Positions 13,318 through 24,975 of a stretch of 64,000 nucleotides of DNA are shown piece by piece. The translations under genes and the position numbers were made by a program. The stretch is from NCBI GenBank assembly GCA_003008705.1, contig PDUO01000004.1:1-64000 (forward strand). The letters are read 5' to 3'. How positions within the stretch are numbered: the stretch's first letter is position 1; each line of letters begins with the position of its first letter. This stretch comes from Pezicula radicicola. Lineage: Eukaryota; Ascomycota; Leotiomycetes; Helotiales; Dermateaceae. The notes under the pieces are model-generated. The model was not told where the DNA came from, did not search any database, and saw only the letters and a program-made list of their open reading frames with translations.

Positions 13318-13731
13318 ATGATAAACTCAGCTGGAAAAAGTGAGGATGTGGCGGTCGTTGAGAAGCGTACCATCGATCAAGGTATTTCTCAAGCTATTGT
13401 ACCCGATGAACGTCAGAAGTATCTTCGACATCTATTTGATCGAAGAGTTCTCCCACTCATTTGCCTGCTGTATGTATTATCATATCTATACTATGGCTAT
13501 ATTGGAAATACAAAGACGGCTTGTACGTAGGCGGACTTGGGATTAAGCAGCAGTTAGGTAAGTTCTACCGAGAGAATTTGTCCGGCTAGTTTAAGATCAT
13601 TGCCAACGTATTCTTAGTGGACATTGGTATTGAACTCATTCTACATACCCTACGAAATTTTTGAATTGACAACCATGCTCTGGAAAATCCTTCCTGCTCA
13701 TATTTATGTAACTAGTCTTTGCATTGGGTAA
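13318..13731 (+). pseudogene. Truncated MFS (Dal5/allantoate-permease type) transporter pseudogene
   Basis: The N-terminus reads like anion:cation symporter MFS proteins: FDRRVLPLICLLYVLSYL, then GYIGNTKTA where the family has 'DRGNIGNAK'. An in-frame TAG is at 13528-13530. The frame then continues ADLGLSSS to a second TAG (13555-13557) directly before a GTAAGT donor. After a 60-bp intron (13558-13617) the next exon gives WTLVLNSFYIPYEIFE and LLPAHIYV-like sequence, typical of TM2, ending at TAA 13729-13731. Everything downstream (about 80% of a normal MFS protein) is absent and the F-box gene begins 45 bp later. It is a dead 5' fragment. Confidence 0.8.
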
Positions 13732-13775
13732 CCGTCGTGGTTCCTAGCAAAGTCAAGTAAATTTATTCTTTAATA

Positions 13776-15557
13776 CTACGATATCCCAAACATACTACTC
13801 AGATATGACCGCTTATTTGCCATCTCACTTATAGAAACTATGCATCTTGACTTCATCAAACTATCATCTATTTGAACACACATCACCCTCTCTCCTATGT
13901 AGATCCATTCTAAACTTGGAAAGACATCAATATACTCCTTTCCTTCAACAATCATCTTTTCCTTGTGCCTCTTCTCCCAATACGGCTTCCCTAGCTTCGG
14001 ATCTAGCATTAGCCTGCGTGCGTGGCTAGGCACCTCATCCAACGGCACGCCAGTGTATCCAAGGTCTTCTACGGTTGCGAACGTATCTATGTAGTACCGC
14101 TCTAAGTTCGGGGGGTTAACACTTAAGCTATATGTGTCGCCGCAAAGTGCAAGCCTTTGAAGATATCGCAAGGGAGACAAATGTTGGCGCATTGCTCTAT
14201 GATCCACTGCCCAACTCCGTCGCCAGTCTTTTAAGCGACCGCACGAAATGCAAAGCTGGTTAAGGGAATGTAAATTGCCAATCAGACAAAGTCCTGTCTC
14301 GGGCAACAACGAGCATGATTTTGGCCAAGAGACTCTCAAAGACGTAAGGTTAGAGAAGGCTGAAAGAATCGGCAGGACCTGAATCTCTAGATATTCCGGA
14401 GAAAATTCGCCGGAGTCGAAGTCAACTTTTGATAGTTGTGTATTTGCTCGTAAGAAGCTAAGAGGAGGCTGTGCCATTGCGAGTGCCTCCAAAGATGGAA
14501 TCTGGCCACAGCTACCCAGAGCTTCGTTAAGGAGATCCGTTTCGAGCATAATGTTTAAGTTGACAAGTTTGGACTTTAAGAAAGCGTCCATGATTGAATT
14601 ATCCGCTAACTCCAACATTTTGACGTGTAAATTGCGCAAGCGAGGAAATTTTGGTAAAGGACCGTCTCTGAAAGTCTGGTAGTCTTTACGACGACGGTGT
14701 ATCCATACCAAGGTCTCAAGGGAAGGCGCACAGAGACGAATGATACTGGCGCATAACGTAGCTGTTGTTTCCTTCATCCAGAGGTTGCACGTCAGCTCTA
14801 GGTGAAGAGTACGTAGCGGCCAGACTTGGGGTTGTCGTAAATTAATCTCAAACACCCTATCAATAATAGGGTGATATAATTTGAGATGCTGTATAGAAGA
14901 ACAAGCAAGCGCATTATAGAAATCTTCAGAGAGGTTGTAATCCTCCTCCCAGTCTAGAATTTCCAAGTGTGGCAAGGTCTTGGTGGAACGAATTATGGCC
15001 TGCACCTGGGGTAGATAGACTTCGTTGATGGTGGTAAAGATGGCTTGCCATTTAGGTTGGTCTGCTTCATTGAGGGTTAGACCAGGGTCCTCATTGCCGT
15101 TGAAGTTGGCCTTCGGTATGCTAAATCGTTGTCGCATAGTATCATGGTTTATTAACACTGTCAATCGCCGGATGCAAGCACCTAAGGACGGCAGAGAAGT
15201 TGATCCATTGTTCGTCATTCTTTCACTACTTTCAGATACTAACAGGCGAACCAAAGCCTCGGACGAATTACTGTAATCAATGCGAACATCTGCAAATTGA
15301 CGTGAGCGGGCTAGCTGACGGCAGTCACTATTGACAAGAGCCAGAGCTGCCAGGGAAGAGGACTCCACAAATTCAAGTATGCGTCCAAGGATCTCGACGG
15401 GAAAATTGAAAAGGGCTGAAGCGGACATCGGGGGTCGATGCTCCATGACACGATCAAAGGTTAATGGAAGAGGAGAAACAGGGTCTCTTTGGGTTTTCCC
15501 TTGGTCATCTTTGAGCGTGTAAAAGGGTGTGTTCGAAGTCATCCCGGCAATGGCCAT
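13776..15557 (-). CDS. F-box protein with leucine-rich C-terminal region
   Basis: Single exon, 593 aa. The F-box core occupies roughly residues 47-90: 'LFNFPVEILGRILEFVES', then 'LAALALVNSDCRQLAR'. The rest is Leu-rich with repeated 'L..L.L' segments (HLKLYHPI, LRTLHLEL, RNLHVKML, FSNLTSLRVS, LQRLALCG) that suggest a degenerate LRR solenoid. By family it should act as a substrate adaptor of an SCF ubiquitin ligase; the target is unknown. It ends 45 bp from the broken MFS gene with no sign of decay of its own. Confidence 0.85.
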   Translation of the reverse strand: MAIAGMTSNTPFYTLKDDQGKTQRDPVSPLPLTFDRVMEHRPPMSASALFNFPVEILGRILEFVESSSLAALALVNSDCRQLARSRQFADVRIDYSNSSEALVRLLVSESSERMTNNGSTSLPSLGACIRRLTVLINHDTMRQRFSIPKANFNGNEDPGLTLNEADQPKWQAIFTTINEVYLPQVQAIIRSTKTLPHLEILDWEEDYNLSEDFYNALACSSIQHLKLYHPIIDRVFEINLRQPQVWPLRTLHLELTCNLWMKETTATLCASIIRLCAPSLETLVWIHRRRKDYQTFRDGPLPKFPRLRNLHVKMLELADNSIMDAFLKSKLVNLNIMLETDLLNEALGSCGQIPSLEALAMAQPPLSFLRANTQLSKVDFDSGEFSPEYLEIQVLPILSAFSNLTSLRVSWPKSCSLLPETGLCLIGNLHSLNQLCISCGRLKDWRRSWAVDHRAMRQHLSPLRYLQRLALCGDTYSLSVNPPNLERYYIDTFATVEDLGYTGVPLDEVPSHARRLMLDPKLGKPYWEKRHKEKMIVEGKEYIDVFPSLEWIYIGERVMCVQIDDSLMKSRCIVSISEMANKRSYLSSMFGIS

Positions 15558-18550
15558 GTCTATTGTAGGGTGGTGATGGTAGCGCTAATATGTTGTGGGA
15601 TTATTGATGGAGGAGCCTGACAAAAGCAAACCAGAAAAAATTTCCCTGGATACCTATGTGGATAGTCGCGTGACTAGCTTGCATAGAAAATACGTGACGT
15701 GACTGTCTGATGTACGTACAAAAGTACTTTTGTACGAAAGGGTGTGGGAGGGCTGTAACGTCCACTATGACTCGCGTGCTTGGTATTACGCACTTTCAGC
15801 GTAATAGTATCAGAAGTGCGCACCTCAAGCACCCTAAGCGAGCCTTTTCGCAACAGGGGGGTGGACGCTGGAACTATTATTCCTTCGCTTCTCTCTCTCC
15901 AAATTTCTACCTACGATCATCAATAAGATGGACGCTACTAGGTTAAATGCATAAGGGCTCACAGCCCCACCATACTTCGGCGATTTTCTTTGTTGTATCG
16001 TCGGCGTTTGCAAGCGACCGATGGGGCATGAGAAGACCTTTAATTGCTAGTTTTGGGGCAGTGTTTTGTTAGTTATTTATTGTTGCTGCTCACGAAAACA
16101 ACTGGACCTAGATATGCTGGCTTCTGGTCTGCATGTTGAGGTACTTTTCCAATTGTTGCTCTCAACTTGACTCGAGTGCTCAATCAACAATCTTGGAAGC
16201 GATTCGAAGAAGGGTGCCAGTCTTGTTGTAGCGGCGTTTGATCAGCTCACTAGCTTCTTCAGAAATGCTGTTTTCCTTGCCAAAGATGTGTAAGTGCTAA
16301 CACATATACTTCTGTCGCTAGCCAACTGTTTTCTGTTACCTTACAGCCCAAAATATGCTTTAGGATATCCACTCGGTTGTAGATTTTGTGGATTTATTGT
16401 TATCTTGGCTCTTTTCTTGCATTTCATGCTAGAGAGAGAGAATTGACGTAGGGATAGAGAATTTGGTTCTATATTTGTAATGAGTTTTTTTATGTTAGTT
16501 TGTTGGGCGACAAGTATTCCAAGTTTAGGTACTTCCCTTAGGGTATTTTCCAAGACTTACCCACCCATCTACCACAAACTAGAAGACTGCATCACCGACG
16601 ACAAGAACAAGATTTTGTAGAGGAGTTGTTGTGATTTTAGAACAATTCCATTTATATTTCCTTCCTATGTATGGCTCTGGTGAGACTCTGGTGATTCATT
16701 GCAATTTTTAAGCGTGCTAGTAACTATTTACCATTGTTGCCAAGCATCTTATAGTTGCCAATCATTTTACTTATTAAACTGACTTGGTGTGTAGATAGAC
16801 CGACAGTATTATTTAATATGAAAACTGTTATCTCACAATCAAATGTGCGGAGGTACTAGGGGTAAGTTTTATCACATCTCTGCACAGAGATACACCAGTA
16901 CACCCTTCATTCCGTCCTTGATCTCTTCAACATTTGCCTTCTTTGGTTCTCCCTCCTCTCCTCTACCGTTGCGTCCAGCAGATCGCTTCTCGGTGGTTTT
17001 CTTCTCCTGCCTCAGAAGAGTGAAAAAGGACTTATCGCTGTACAATTTCGATTCCGTAATCCGAAGAGTTTGATAAGCTACTAATGCTTGCCTGATTTGT
17101 CAAAACAAAACAAAAAGCGGCGTAACGAAACATACCTAAAATATCTCTGTACACTATTAAACTTGCATACGAATCCTCAAACTCTATGTAAATCTTAACT
17201 AATTGGTTTTAATATTGTAGTACATTTCACTTAAGACAAGTGATTGGCAATGAAGGAGTGTCTATTATCTTAAATGGAGCCGCCTAGAAGCTACTATACA
17301 AATTGTTGAAGGCCTATTTTATTAACTTCTACTTAATAGGCCACGTGTATCTAATATTAACATTGTCACTTTTGAATAGCAAGATAAGGTGCAGCGACAA
17401 GACAGTCTCATATAGCCAACAGGGAATTTAAACCTTTATAACAATAGCTGCGACGATCTAAAGCTCAAGAACGCCAATATTTCGGACCATTAGGTGGAGA
17501 AACTTCAGCAACGGGCCCGACAAATACTCGCTGCACATTCTCCAGCCTTTCGCAGGGGACTTTACTGTTTCAATGACGGAGTTTTTATGTCCATCCCCTT
17601 CAAGGAAGGCGCTTTCTCGAAAATCCCAGGCTCTCCTATAGAAAAATTTCAAAAGAATAGTGATACCACAAAGACATTACTAAACTTCTAACTCTTCTAG
17701 ATAAAGGTTTGCTTGGAAATAATGACAACAACTACATATTTAACAGTAATCCTTATCCATGATTTCTAAAGTACTCTAAAATGAAGGTTATACGGTTCAC
17801 TAACCATAGTGTAGGAGTCGATAGCTTAGGTTAGGACCACCCCTGGTCGATCTCCATTCACGACTGAACCCCAGGGAATGCAGATGTGGAGATATAATGA
17901 TGATGGTTCTGTCTACTTGCGCCCCATTCGTATTGCAAACTCGAACGCGGTCATAGCCTTTGCTACGGGATTCACCAACCGCAAAAGTCGAGTCAGCCAA
18001 AGCTGCTTGGCGGTATGGTCCCGTTGATTCCTCGTCGGTGGACAACGAGTCAAGCGTGGGATTCTTCAATAAAAATACTATACATACTTATTAAAATAGA
18101 ATTCTTACTTGCATAAAGCCGAAACTTTAAGCCCGCTGCTTAATTTAAGAGCATAGAGTTACGTCGCTTAACTTCCCTAACCCCCAGAAGAATTAAAATC
18201 ATGATGAGAGGCAAATGCATAACTACTTAGAGCCTTCTCAAGAATATTACGTACAAGGTAAAGCTATTTGAAAATTCCCTCTAACCCACGGCAGTAAGGG
18301 CTACATCAAGGGAGGAGTGTCTCCGATGCGCTTGACCTTAGCGAGCAACATATTTATTAGAAATGCAGATACTGCAGCCTACAAATAGTTAGCAATACCA
18401 AAGCATGACTGAAACTTTTAGAAATCTCTTGAATTAATTCTGATCTACTCTAGTTACTAATTAAGTCGTGGAGACGCTCAGTTTGCGTTCTGCAAAATTC
18501 GGGCCATCCGGGCAGTAAAGCCATCTAGCAACATTCACTTGAATGATGCG
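15558..18550. other. 3-kb intergenic region
   Basis: No gene could be supported. Open frames of 60-90 codons (for example 17494-17691 and 17800-18069) have no recognised motif. The region is moderately AT-rich and holds a short AG run near 16431-16441. The 5' part should contain the F-box promoter and the 3' part the OSBP 3' UTR. Confidence 0.4.
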
Positions 18551-19907
18551 TCATTCAAACCCCGGAATTTTCTCATTAGATGCTAGCCAAACCCCATGGT
18601 TTGAAACTGCCATTTCATTTCTTATCAAATCTTCATCCCTCGCCCCTTTCACTAACCTCTCAGCCACGACATCCTCTTCAGCATGCGTAAAGCATCGTCT
18701 AGTGAACTCAGCCCCAGTCAATTTCTCTTGCTTCCGCATCTCTCTCTGCTTCATCTCAATTTTTGACTTCTCGTGGCCAACAGCGAAGATATCACCTTTG
18801 TTAATTGCAGCCACAACATGTTGCCAGACTCTTCGAGATTCCAGCGGATCTTGCTGCTCAAGTGGAGCAATCGATAACGGAGTTCTCGAAACCTGATCTA
18901 TCTCAACTTTCTCAACCTCCTCATTTGATTTGGTTTCTTCCAAAACATAACTATCACTCCATTGTCCTTTAGCAATGTACAGGGGATTTTCTATCTGTTC
19001 ATTAGAAAATATAGATGCTGTAAATACGTTCTTTTTCCTACATAACCATCCTTTACCTGAATAATCGATTTTTATTGCATATCCTGACGAACTACAGATA
19101 CATGAAGAGCGACTGAGTTCCAGAAATAAGGATCCAGACATGAGACCTTCGACGTGAACTTTGGGCATGGTTATGAGGTAATCTTCATCGTATTTGTCGA
19201 TGTGAAGAATTGAGTAGCCTTTTCGATCTATATTGATCGTACTGGAGAAGTAGACTTTGGGTACTACATGTCCTTGAAGCTGGAGAGAAAGGATTATTAA
19301 GAAAATTCTGTTTAAAATGACCTGCTGGGAAAGAAGTTGCATACCTTGATTCCGTGTTCTTTATTCCAAATGCAGTATGCTGTCACTGGTGGATGGTGAC
19401 TGCTATACTTTAATATCCATATCATCGCCATACTTTCATATATTTTCATACCTGACTTGCTCAGAAACCATATTCGTAACTCCGACATCGTCTTCCCATT
19501 TCCCCTTGAAGATCTCGCCTAAAAATGGATTCAAAGGTTTCAACTTCTTCGTTTTCCCATTCTCATCTCGGTTACAATGTTGCTCTTTTAGTGTACTGAT
19601 AAACCATTTCAATACAAGCAACATCCGTTTCTCGGGATCGGGTTCAAGGGCTGGGGCTACGAAGAGTGATGGTCTTTCACACCAGTATGTTGAAAATTCG
19701 GTCATAGATTGCGGTGAGAGGAGAAATGGTGGTGCGGTAAGTGAATGGAGATCACCTTTGAAAGTTGCAATCGACTATTGATTTGTTAGATTTTCATTCC
19801 TGAGTTCCGTGTATTCGCATACGTGGTACTGCTCAAAATACCTTGAGAAAAGACAGCCAACTTTTCTTATGCTCAGGAGCCGATGCATCGTCCGTTTTCT
19901 TCGACAT
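18551..19907 (-). CDS. Oxysterol-binding protein (Kes1/Osh4-like)
   Basis: Structure complement(join(18551..19279, 19345..19399, 19452..19774, 19842..19907)), 390 aa. Every junction keeps frame and rebuilds the family: exon 1 [20 protein letters not shown], then [20 protein letters not shown], then [13 protein letters not shown]. The OSBP signature EQVSHHPP spans the 52-bp intron, with the His pair near residues 131-132. Next come [17 protein letters not shown] and [17 protein letters not shown]. The protein is a bare lipid-transfer domain without PH or ankyrin modules, near the ~430 aa usual for Kes1. By family it exchanges sterol with PI4P between membranes. Its neighbours are a P450 and a UPC2-like sterol regulator. 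Confidence 0.93.
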
Positions 19908-20865
19908 GATTAAAAATCTATTCTTCGTCGTTTGAACAACAAATTTCAAGCTGAACTGCAGTGCTGTAGAGTCCTAATCTTAAGCTAAACTTATACCTGG
20001 AGTATAATGAAGTATTGTACTTCCGCACAAAAGCCCTCGGTGGTATCTCACCCATCTTTTCTCCATGGAAAGTAACTATTCGCTACTATGAGAGCAAAGC
20101 CACACGGCACTGTTATCATCCGTTATGCATACCTCACGTTGATGTTCGTGTTTTCGTTGATCCCAGTAGTGTCTTGTCAATCTTGCTGTTAATATCAAAA
20201 TGATCAAGCCGTGTCCTCGCACATTTCCCCATCTTGATAAGTGGGACCTTGAGCCCTAGTCGTAGCGAATAGGAATGCCTTCAATGCGGCGCCAAGATTC
20301 AAGGAGAGAAGTAAGCGAGACCACTAGCTGACGATCAATGACATAAGGAACAACATCATTTCTGTGATTTAAGTATTACGTATATAAGCCTTGTAACCAA
20401 TTTATATTAATTTCTTCTAGACCTTTAATCATACTGAACCGTTTGTCATTGGCGGTGACTAGGATTTATTTCTGGCCAGGATTCAGTACTCGAGCCAAGC
20501 GAGCTGTAGGATTAGGAATCTGTTTTCCAACGTGGCTAATGAGGTAGGGATGCTAGTACTGTACCTTACGTAGCATTTCCAACGAGCTTCAATTAACTCT
20601 TGCCACGACACTAGGTGCAGCTGTGCCTGTCAGAGCCAATCTACGGAGGCAACCTTCGCAAGATGTGTTTCGTGAGACGAGAAATAGAGTTTACGGCAGT
20701 CCAAGTTAAGCGAATCACCTGACTCAAGTCGGTTGTTGAAGTCAAGTCAGTTACCTAAAATAATATCATCTCTAGAAATGAAGCATCTGAAAGCAAGCAA
20801 GCTGCTCTTGGTAGTAGAAAAACAGTATGTCAAAACTCTATAGTACATGATATTTATATGTCTTC
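19908..20865. other. Intergenic region between OSBP and P450
   Basis: Both flanking genes are on the minus strand, so this holds the OSBP promoter and the P450 3' end. A degenerate ACTCAAGT/GTCAAGTCAGTTACC repeat is at 20719-20754. No coding signal was recognised. Confidence 0.4.
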
Positions 20866-22752
20866 TCAATCCTTGCGATGTTTAATCTTGATATTCAACG
20901 ATGGTTTATCCCACAATATAAAAATCCGATGATCAGTCCACACTTGGCTATCGTCACAGAGCTCCATCTCGAAGTAGAACAACATCCGAGCCAGCACTGA
21001 TCTCATCTCATTCCAAGCAAGACTAAGAGTTGAATTTTGTCAGTCAAAGGAAGACTTCTTTGGCGCTCTATGTATGGATATAGAATACTCACTTTTTGCC
21101 AATACAATTACGAGGACCAGCTGAGAAGGGGTTGAAAGCTGCCTTATCATCATTTGCGTATTTCTCAGGTGGATTCGACAACCATCTTTCCGGAGCAAAG
21201 ACTTCTGGCTCGTGGAAATTTCTGGATGAATGTAATGTTGAGAGATGGTGTACAGCAACAGCAGTCTATAAAAAAATTTGTTAGCAAATTTACTATTCAA
21301 AAGGAGAAAGAATGGAGTCAGTACATTTCCTGGGACAAATTCACCATTCACGATACATCCTCCAGGTGGTGTTCTTCGTGGAAGTCCAAGTGGAACTGGA
21401 GGGTACATGCGAAGACCCTCCTCGAGAACGGCTTGGAGATAAGGTAATTGGGCAGTTGATTGTAAGGTCATTTCATTTCCGGTCTTGAATGCGCCGCGTA
21501 CTTCTTGCTTGGCTTTGGCGTAAATTTCTGGGTTCTTAAGCAGAAAGTAGGTTACTCCTGTCAGCAAAGTTGATGTAGTCTCCGAACCAGCAATGATGAG
21601 AATTTCCGAAGTTCCTAAAAGTTCTTCCCTGGTCATACCTCGTTCATCGTTATGGCGTAAGATCTAACCCAGCATTAGATCTCAGTCACTATGTTGAATA
21701 CTTTGCATGATTCGTACATAGGTCATAAAATCTTGACGATCCGTCTTGGTTTCCAGTCTCTCTAATGTTTTCTTCTTGGTAAGTTGTATGTGTTCCTGTC
21801 TAGCTCTGTAAAGCTTAGGAATAGACCTGATCAAAATCTCAATTATTTTCATCAGGGGCTGATAAAACGCCGCGGCCTTCAAAACCCTGGTGGCTTTAAC
21901 GCCCTGGAAGAGATTGCTCATCCAAGGGTGATATTCCCCTGATTCCAGTGCTCCAAATGATTTTCCATATGCCAAATCTCCAATGACATCAAATGTGAGA
22001 AAGTTGTACCAGTGCGTCATGTCTACCATGTCAACTTTTGGATCGTCGACTCTTTTTTGAAGCTGTGAAACCATTAACTCGAAGTAATGTGTCAAGATTT
22101 CTTCTTGACCTCGTAGTGCGGCGTCTGAGAATGCATGAGATAGAAGTCTACGCATGCGGGTATGGTCTTCGTCACTCGACCCTATCTTCTGTTAGGCAAA
22201 GACGCCGGTCTGAAAATGTACAAGCATATATTTACAGATGATGCTCGGTGTTCCATTCCCACCCATGGTGTAGAACTCGGGGTCTTTTGGTAGTGATTTC
22301 TTTCCACCTCCGCCGTATATGTCTAATTGATGTTTAGTTATGCGCGCAAGATAATACTATGAAGCTTACCTTTCATGGCTCCTGAAGAAGTGAAGCTTAA
22401 GGAATCGGGCCGTATCCGGACAACAGGGCCATATTTCTCATGGAGTTCTTTTAGGTTATGGTCATATGTCCCTTTGAAAATGTGGTAGAAAAACGGTACG
22501 TGCCACGCCGCTCTGTGCTTTGGTCCAGGGTACTTCGAGAGTTGATGGAAGTATATGTTGCAAATAGCTTTGTAAACATTGTAGATCAAAGTCTGATGGG
22601 GATTAAGTTAGTTGGCAAACTTTGCGTATCATTACGACGCATTACGACGATGACGGATACAGTTCTCAAAGTCAAAATAAACTTACTATTACAACCAAAC
22701 CAAGAATGCCTATAGTAGCCCTTGAAGAGCTAGATAGCGTTTGCACATCCAT
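20866..22752 (-). CDS. Cytochrome P450 monooxygenase (CYP65-like)
   Basis: Seven exons: complement(join(20866..21022, 21093..21265, 21325..21663, 21718..22181, 22236..22322, 22370..22592, 22687..22752)), 502 aa, all in frame. An N-terminal hydrophobic anchor ([19 protein letters not shown]) is followed by the [10 protein letters not shown] hinge, the I-helix AGSETTST, the K-helix [13 protein letters not shown], and the heme loop [13 protein letters not shown] with ligand Cys447. It should be an ER-anchored NADPH-P450-reductase-dependent enzyme. The overall pattern ([20 protein letters not shown]) recalls the CYP65 group that includes trichothecene C-15 hydroxylases, but no substrate can be read from sequence. 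It is divergent from a Zn2Cys6 regulator. The junction at 22181/22236 uses a GTAAAT donor and is the least certain. Confidence 0.92.
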
Positions 22753-23235
22753 AGTAGGTTTACAAATCGATTTGGGTCAATAGTTCGAAAATTTGATGTG
22801 TATGTTGTAGTTGAAAGATGATAGAACACTATTTAGCAAGAGAAAGAGGTTACCAGTGTACTTCTAGTACTTTACTATCTGGTATAGCTACTAATAACTT
22901 ATCGCTCCGGAACACTGGTCCCCGAATCTCGTATTCGTACACCTGTTTGCTACTCCTTTGCATAGCACAAATTTATGCCATTAGCCACACACGCCACAAT
23001 AACCATAACATTTATGGCCCTTCCAAACGCCAATGCGTTTCAAGTTTCGTTGGCCCGCTAGACAGATCACAGACTTGGGCCAAGGGTCTAGATCAACCAA
23101 TTGTATGAATCTCTATACGAAGGATACATTACTAAAAGTCGGCTTCCCTCGTATCTCGCATATAAAACTGCAACCGTCCCCCACACTAGAATTGCACAAC
23201 GTCGACGTCGCTTTCCCATTCTTTTCGTACGCATT
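22753..23235. promoter_or_regulatory. Shared divergent promoter of P450 and Zn2Cys6 regulator
   Basis: The 483-bp spacer separates two divergent start codons. For the regulator, TATAAA at 23161-23166 lies 70 bp upstream of its ATG. An exact sterol-response core TCGTATA is on the minus strand at 23114-23120; one-mismatch copies are at 22929-22935 and 23149-23155. Co-regulation of the pair is inference. Confidence 0.55.
23114..23120 (-). promoter_or_regulatory. Sterol response element core (TCGTATA)
   Basis: The plus strand reads TATACGA, the reverse complement of the 7-bp core bound by yeast Upc2/Ecm22. It lies 116 bp upstream of the ATG of a UPC2-like gene. A chance match on either strand of a 483-bp region is about 6% at even base composition. 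Confidence 0.4.
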
Positions 23236-24975
23236 ATGGCCCGTACAAGCGGTCGGCAAAGTAATTCACGAGTCGGGATGGCAGGCATACGAAGGCCGCA
23301 TTCTAAGTCGAGATACGGATGTTTACGATGCAAAAAGAAGAAAGTCAAGGTGAGTGCAAACTTTGGGTATTCCCGAACTTTTACTTTGTTACTCCTATAA
23401 TCTGCTCAAGTGTTCCCAAGCAGTAATTCATTTCCTTAATAGGGCAAAAATTATTGAAGGGTCTCCAAGTGGCTGCATGTCGCAATGATAGTACTTTGCA
23501 TGTATTTAGAATACCAATCTGATAGTTAAGCAGAAGGTTTTGGCTTAAGACTATTTGCTGAACGGATTTTATGATTCTAGTGCGATGAACAGAAGCCTTC
23601 CTGCGGAAACTGTTTAAGATATTCATCTGAATGCTCGTTTACTATAGCTTCTGTAGTTCAGCTGCCTGGCTCTCGGCCGAGCTTGGTTGGCCGAGGAAGT
23701 GTATTAGAAGGCAAGACAGATACTGTAAAAAGTAATGTCTCCAAGTCATCAAATTCATCGTCAAAGGCACGCAACCACGATGGCCAGCTCGGCTCAGAGA
23801 GCATTCCTACTGCCAGCGCCTCAAGCACAACTGCAAGCCCTTCCAAATCAGCATCCTCTGCAAACGACAACACTTCATTTTTTCCACTTACAAAGACTCT
23901 CCCAAGTCCCGATGGACCACGGTTAAAACTCCGAGATCTCGAACTCTTCCATATCTTCATAACATCAACCTGCTTCACTCTATCACCGCTACGAAGTAAG
24001 CAAAAAATGTGGCAAGAATTAATCCCCAAGATCGCCTTCAAAAACGTCTTCGTTCTAGAAGGAGCACTTGCATTCACTGCCTTACACTTGATGCATTTAC
24101 AACCAAGTAATCAAGCAAGTAATCAAGCGGCTTTACTAGCCGAAGCAACAGCCTATTACAATTCAGGTCTAATTTCCTTTCGATCAGCTATATCGAATCT
24201 TTCAAAAGACAACTGCGATGCTTGTTTTGCATTCTCATCTCTGCTTGTTGGATATGCATGGGCTTCATCAGCAGGGATCGGTAACCTCTTTTTCTCGGAT
24301 ACTTCACAATCAGTGGACGAAGGCACGACTGTAGAATGGATATCTCTGTTACGTGGTACCTATACACTTTTACTTTGTTCGAAACATTGGATGGATGATA
24401 GTCCATTAAAAGCCAATTTTCGACTATGCGATGATGAACAAGATGAACAAGAGGCACAAGACGGACAGGATAATTCACAACGACAAAATCAACAAGAACA
24501 ATGCTCTGAACAACGACACAAAGTCGAATTGAACTGGGAAATCAAAGCGAAATTTACACTCTTAAGAGAACTCTGGGAATCGCCTTCAAAATCATTCACC
24601 ATCGAAGAAATAACAACATTCAACGATACTCTTATCCTTTTACAAGCATTATATACAAAGATGATAACAGCGCCAGATACAGGTGTTGATGTAATAGCAC
24701 TTACTTTTACATGGCCGAGTATGGTTCCTGATTTATATATCCAGATGGCTAATAGAAGGGTCCCCGAAGCTCTTATTTTACTTGCTCATTTTTGTTTGTT
24801 GCTTAATATTGTGGATAATTATTGGTGGGTTCATGGGATGAGTAGGAGTCTTCTTTTTAATATCAGCCAGACGCTCGGGAAGGAGTGGGAGGGTTGGTTG
24901 GCTTGGCCGTTACAGGATTTGATTTTGAGTGAGTTTAAGGTGCAGATGAGAGTTGATTCGGTTGATGAGAAATAG
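23236..24975 (+). CDS. Zn2Cys6 transcription factor, UPC2-like
   Basis: Structure join(23236..23349, 23581..24975), 502 aa. The 231-bp intron falls inside the zinc cluster and the join is phase 0. The cluster is complete: Cys29, 32, 39, 46, 49 and 56 (CX2CX6CX6CX2CX6C), with basic KKKKVK between. A Ser-rich linker (about 75-125) is followed by a region beginning LKLRDLELFHIFITSTCFTL, the motif shared by fungal proteins annotated as sterol uptake control (Upc2-like). Next come IAFKNVFVLEGALAFTALHL and DNCDACFAFSSLLVGYA. An Asp/Glu/Gln-rich low-complexity loop lies near residues 315-340. It should be a nuclear DNA-binding regulator, possibly sterol-sensing through its C-terminal domain; the ligand is inference. 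Confidence 0.9.

Noticed and set aside
17800..18069. 89-codon minus-strand frame
   Set aside because: Not recognisable and isolated; could be a repeat fragment but there is no supporting second copy in the window.
20866..24975. Secondary-metabolite gene cluster
   Set aside because: P450 plus Zn2Cys6 factor is suggestive, but no PKS, NRPS, terpene synthase or other backbone enzyme lies in the window.
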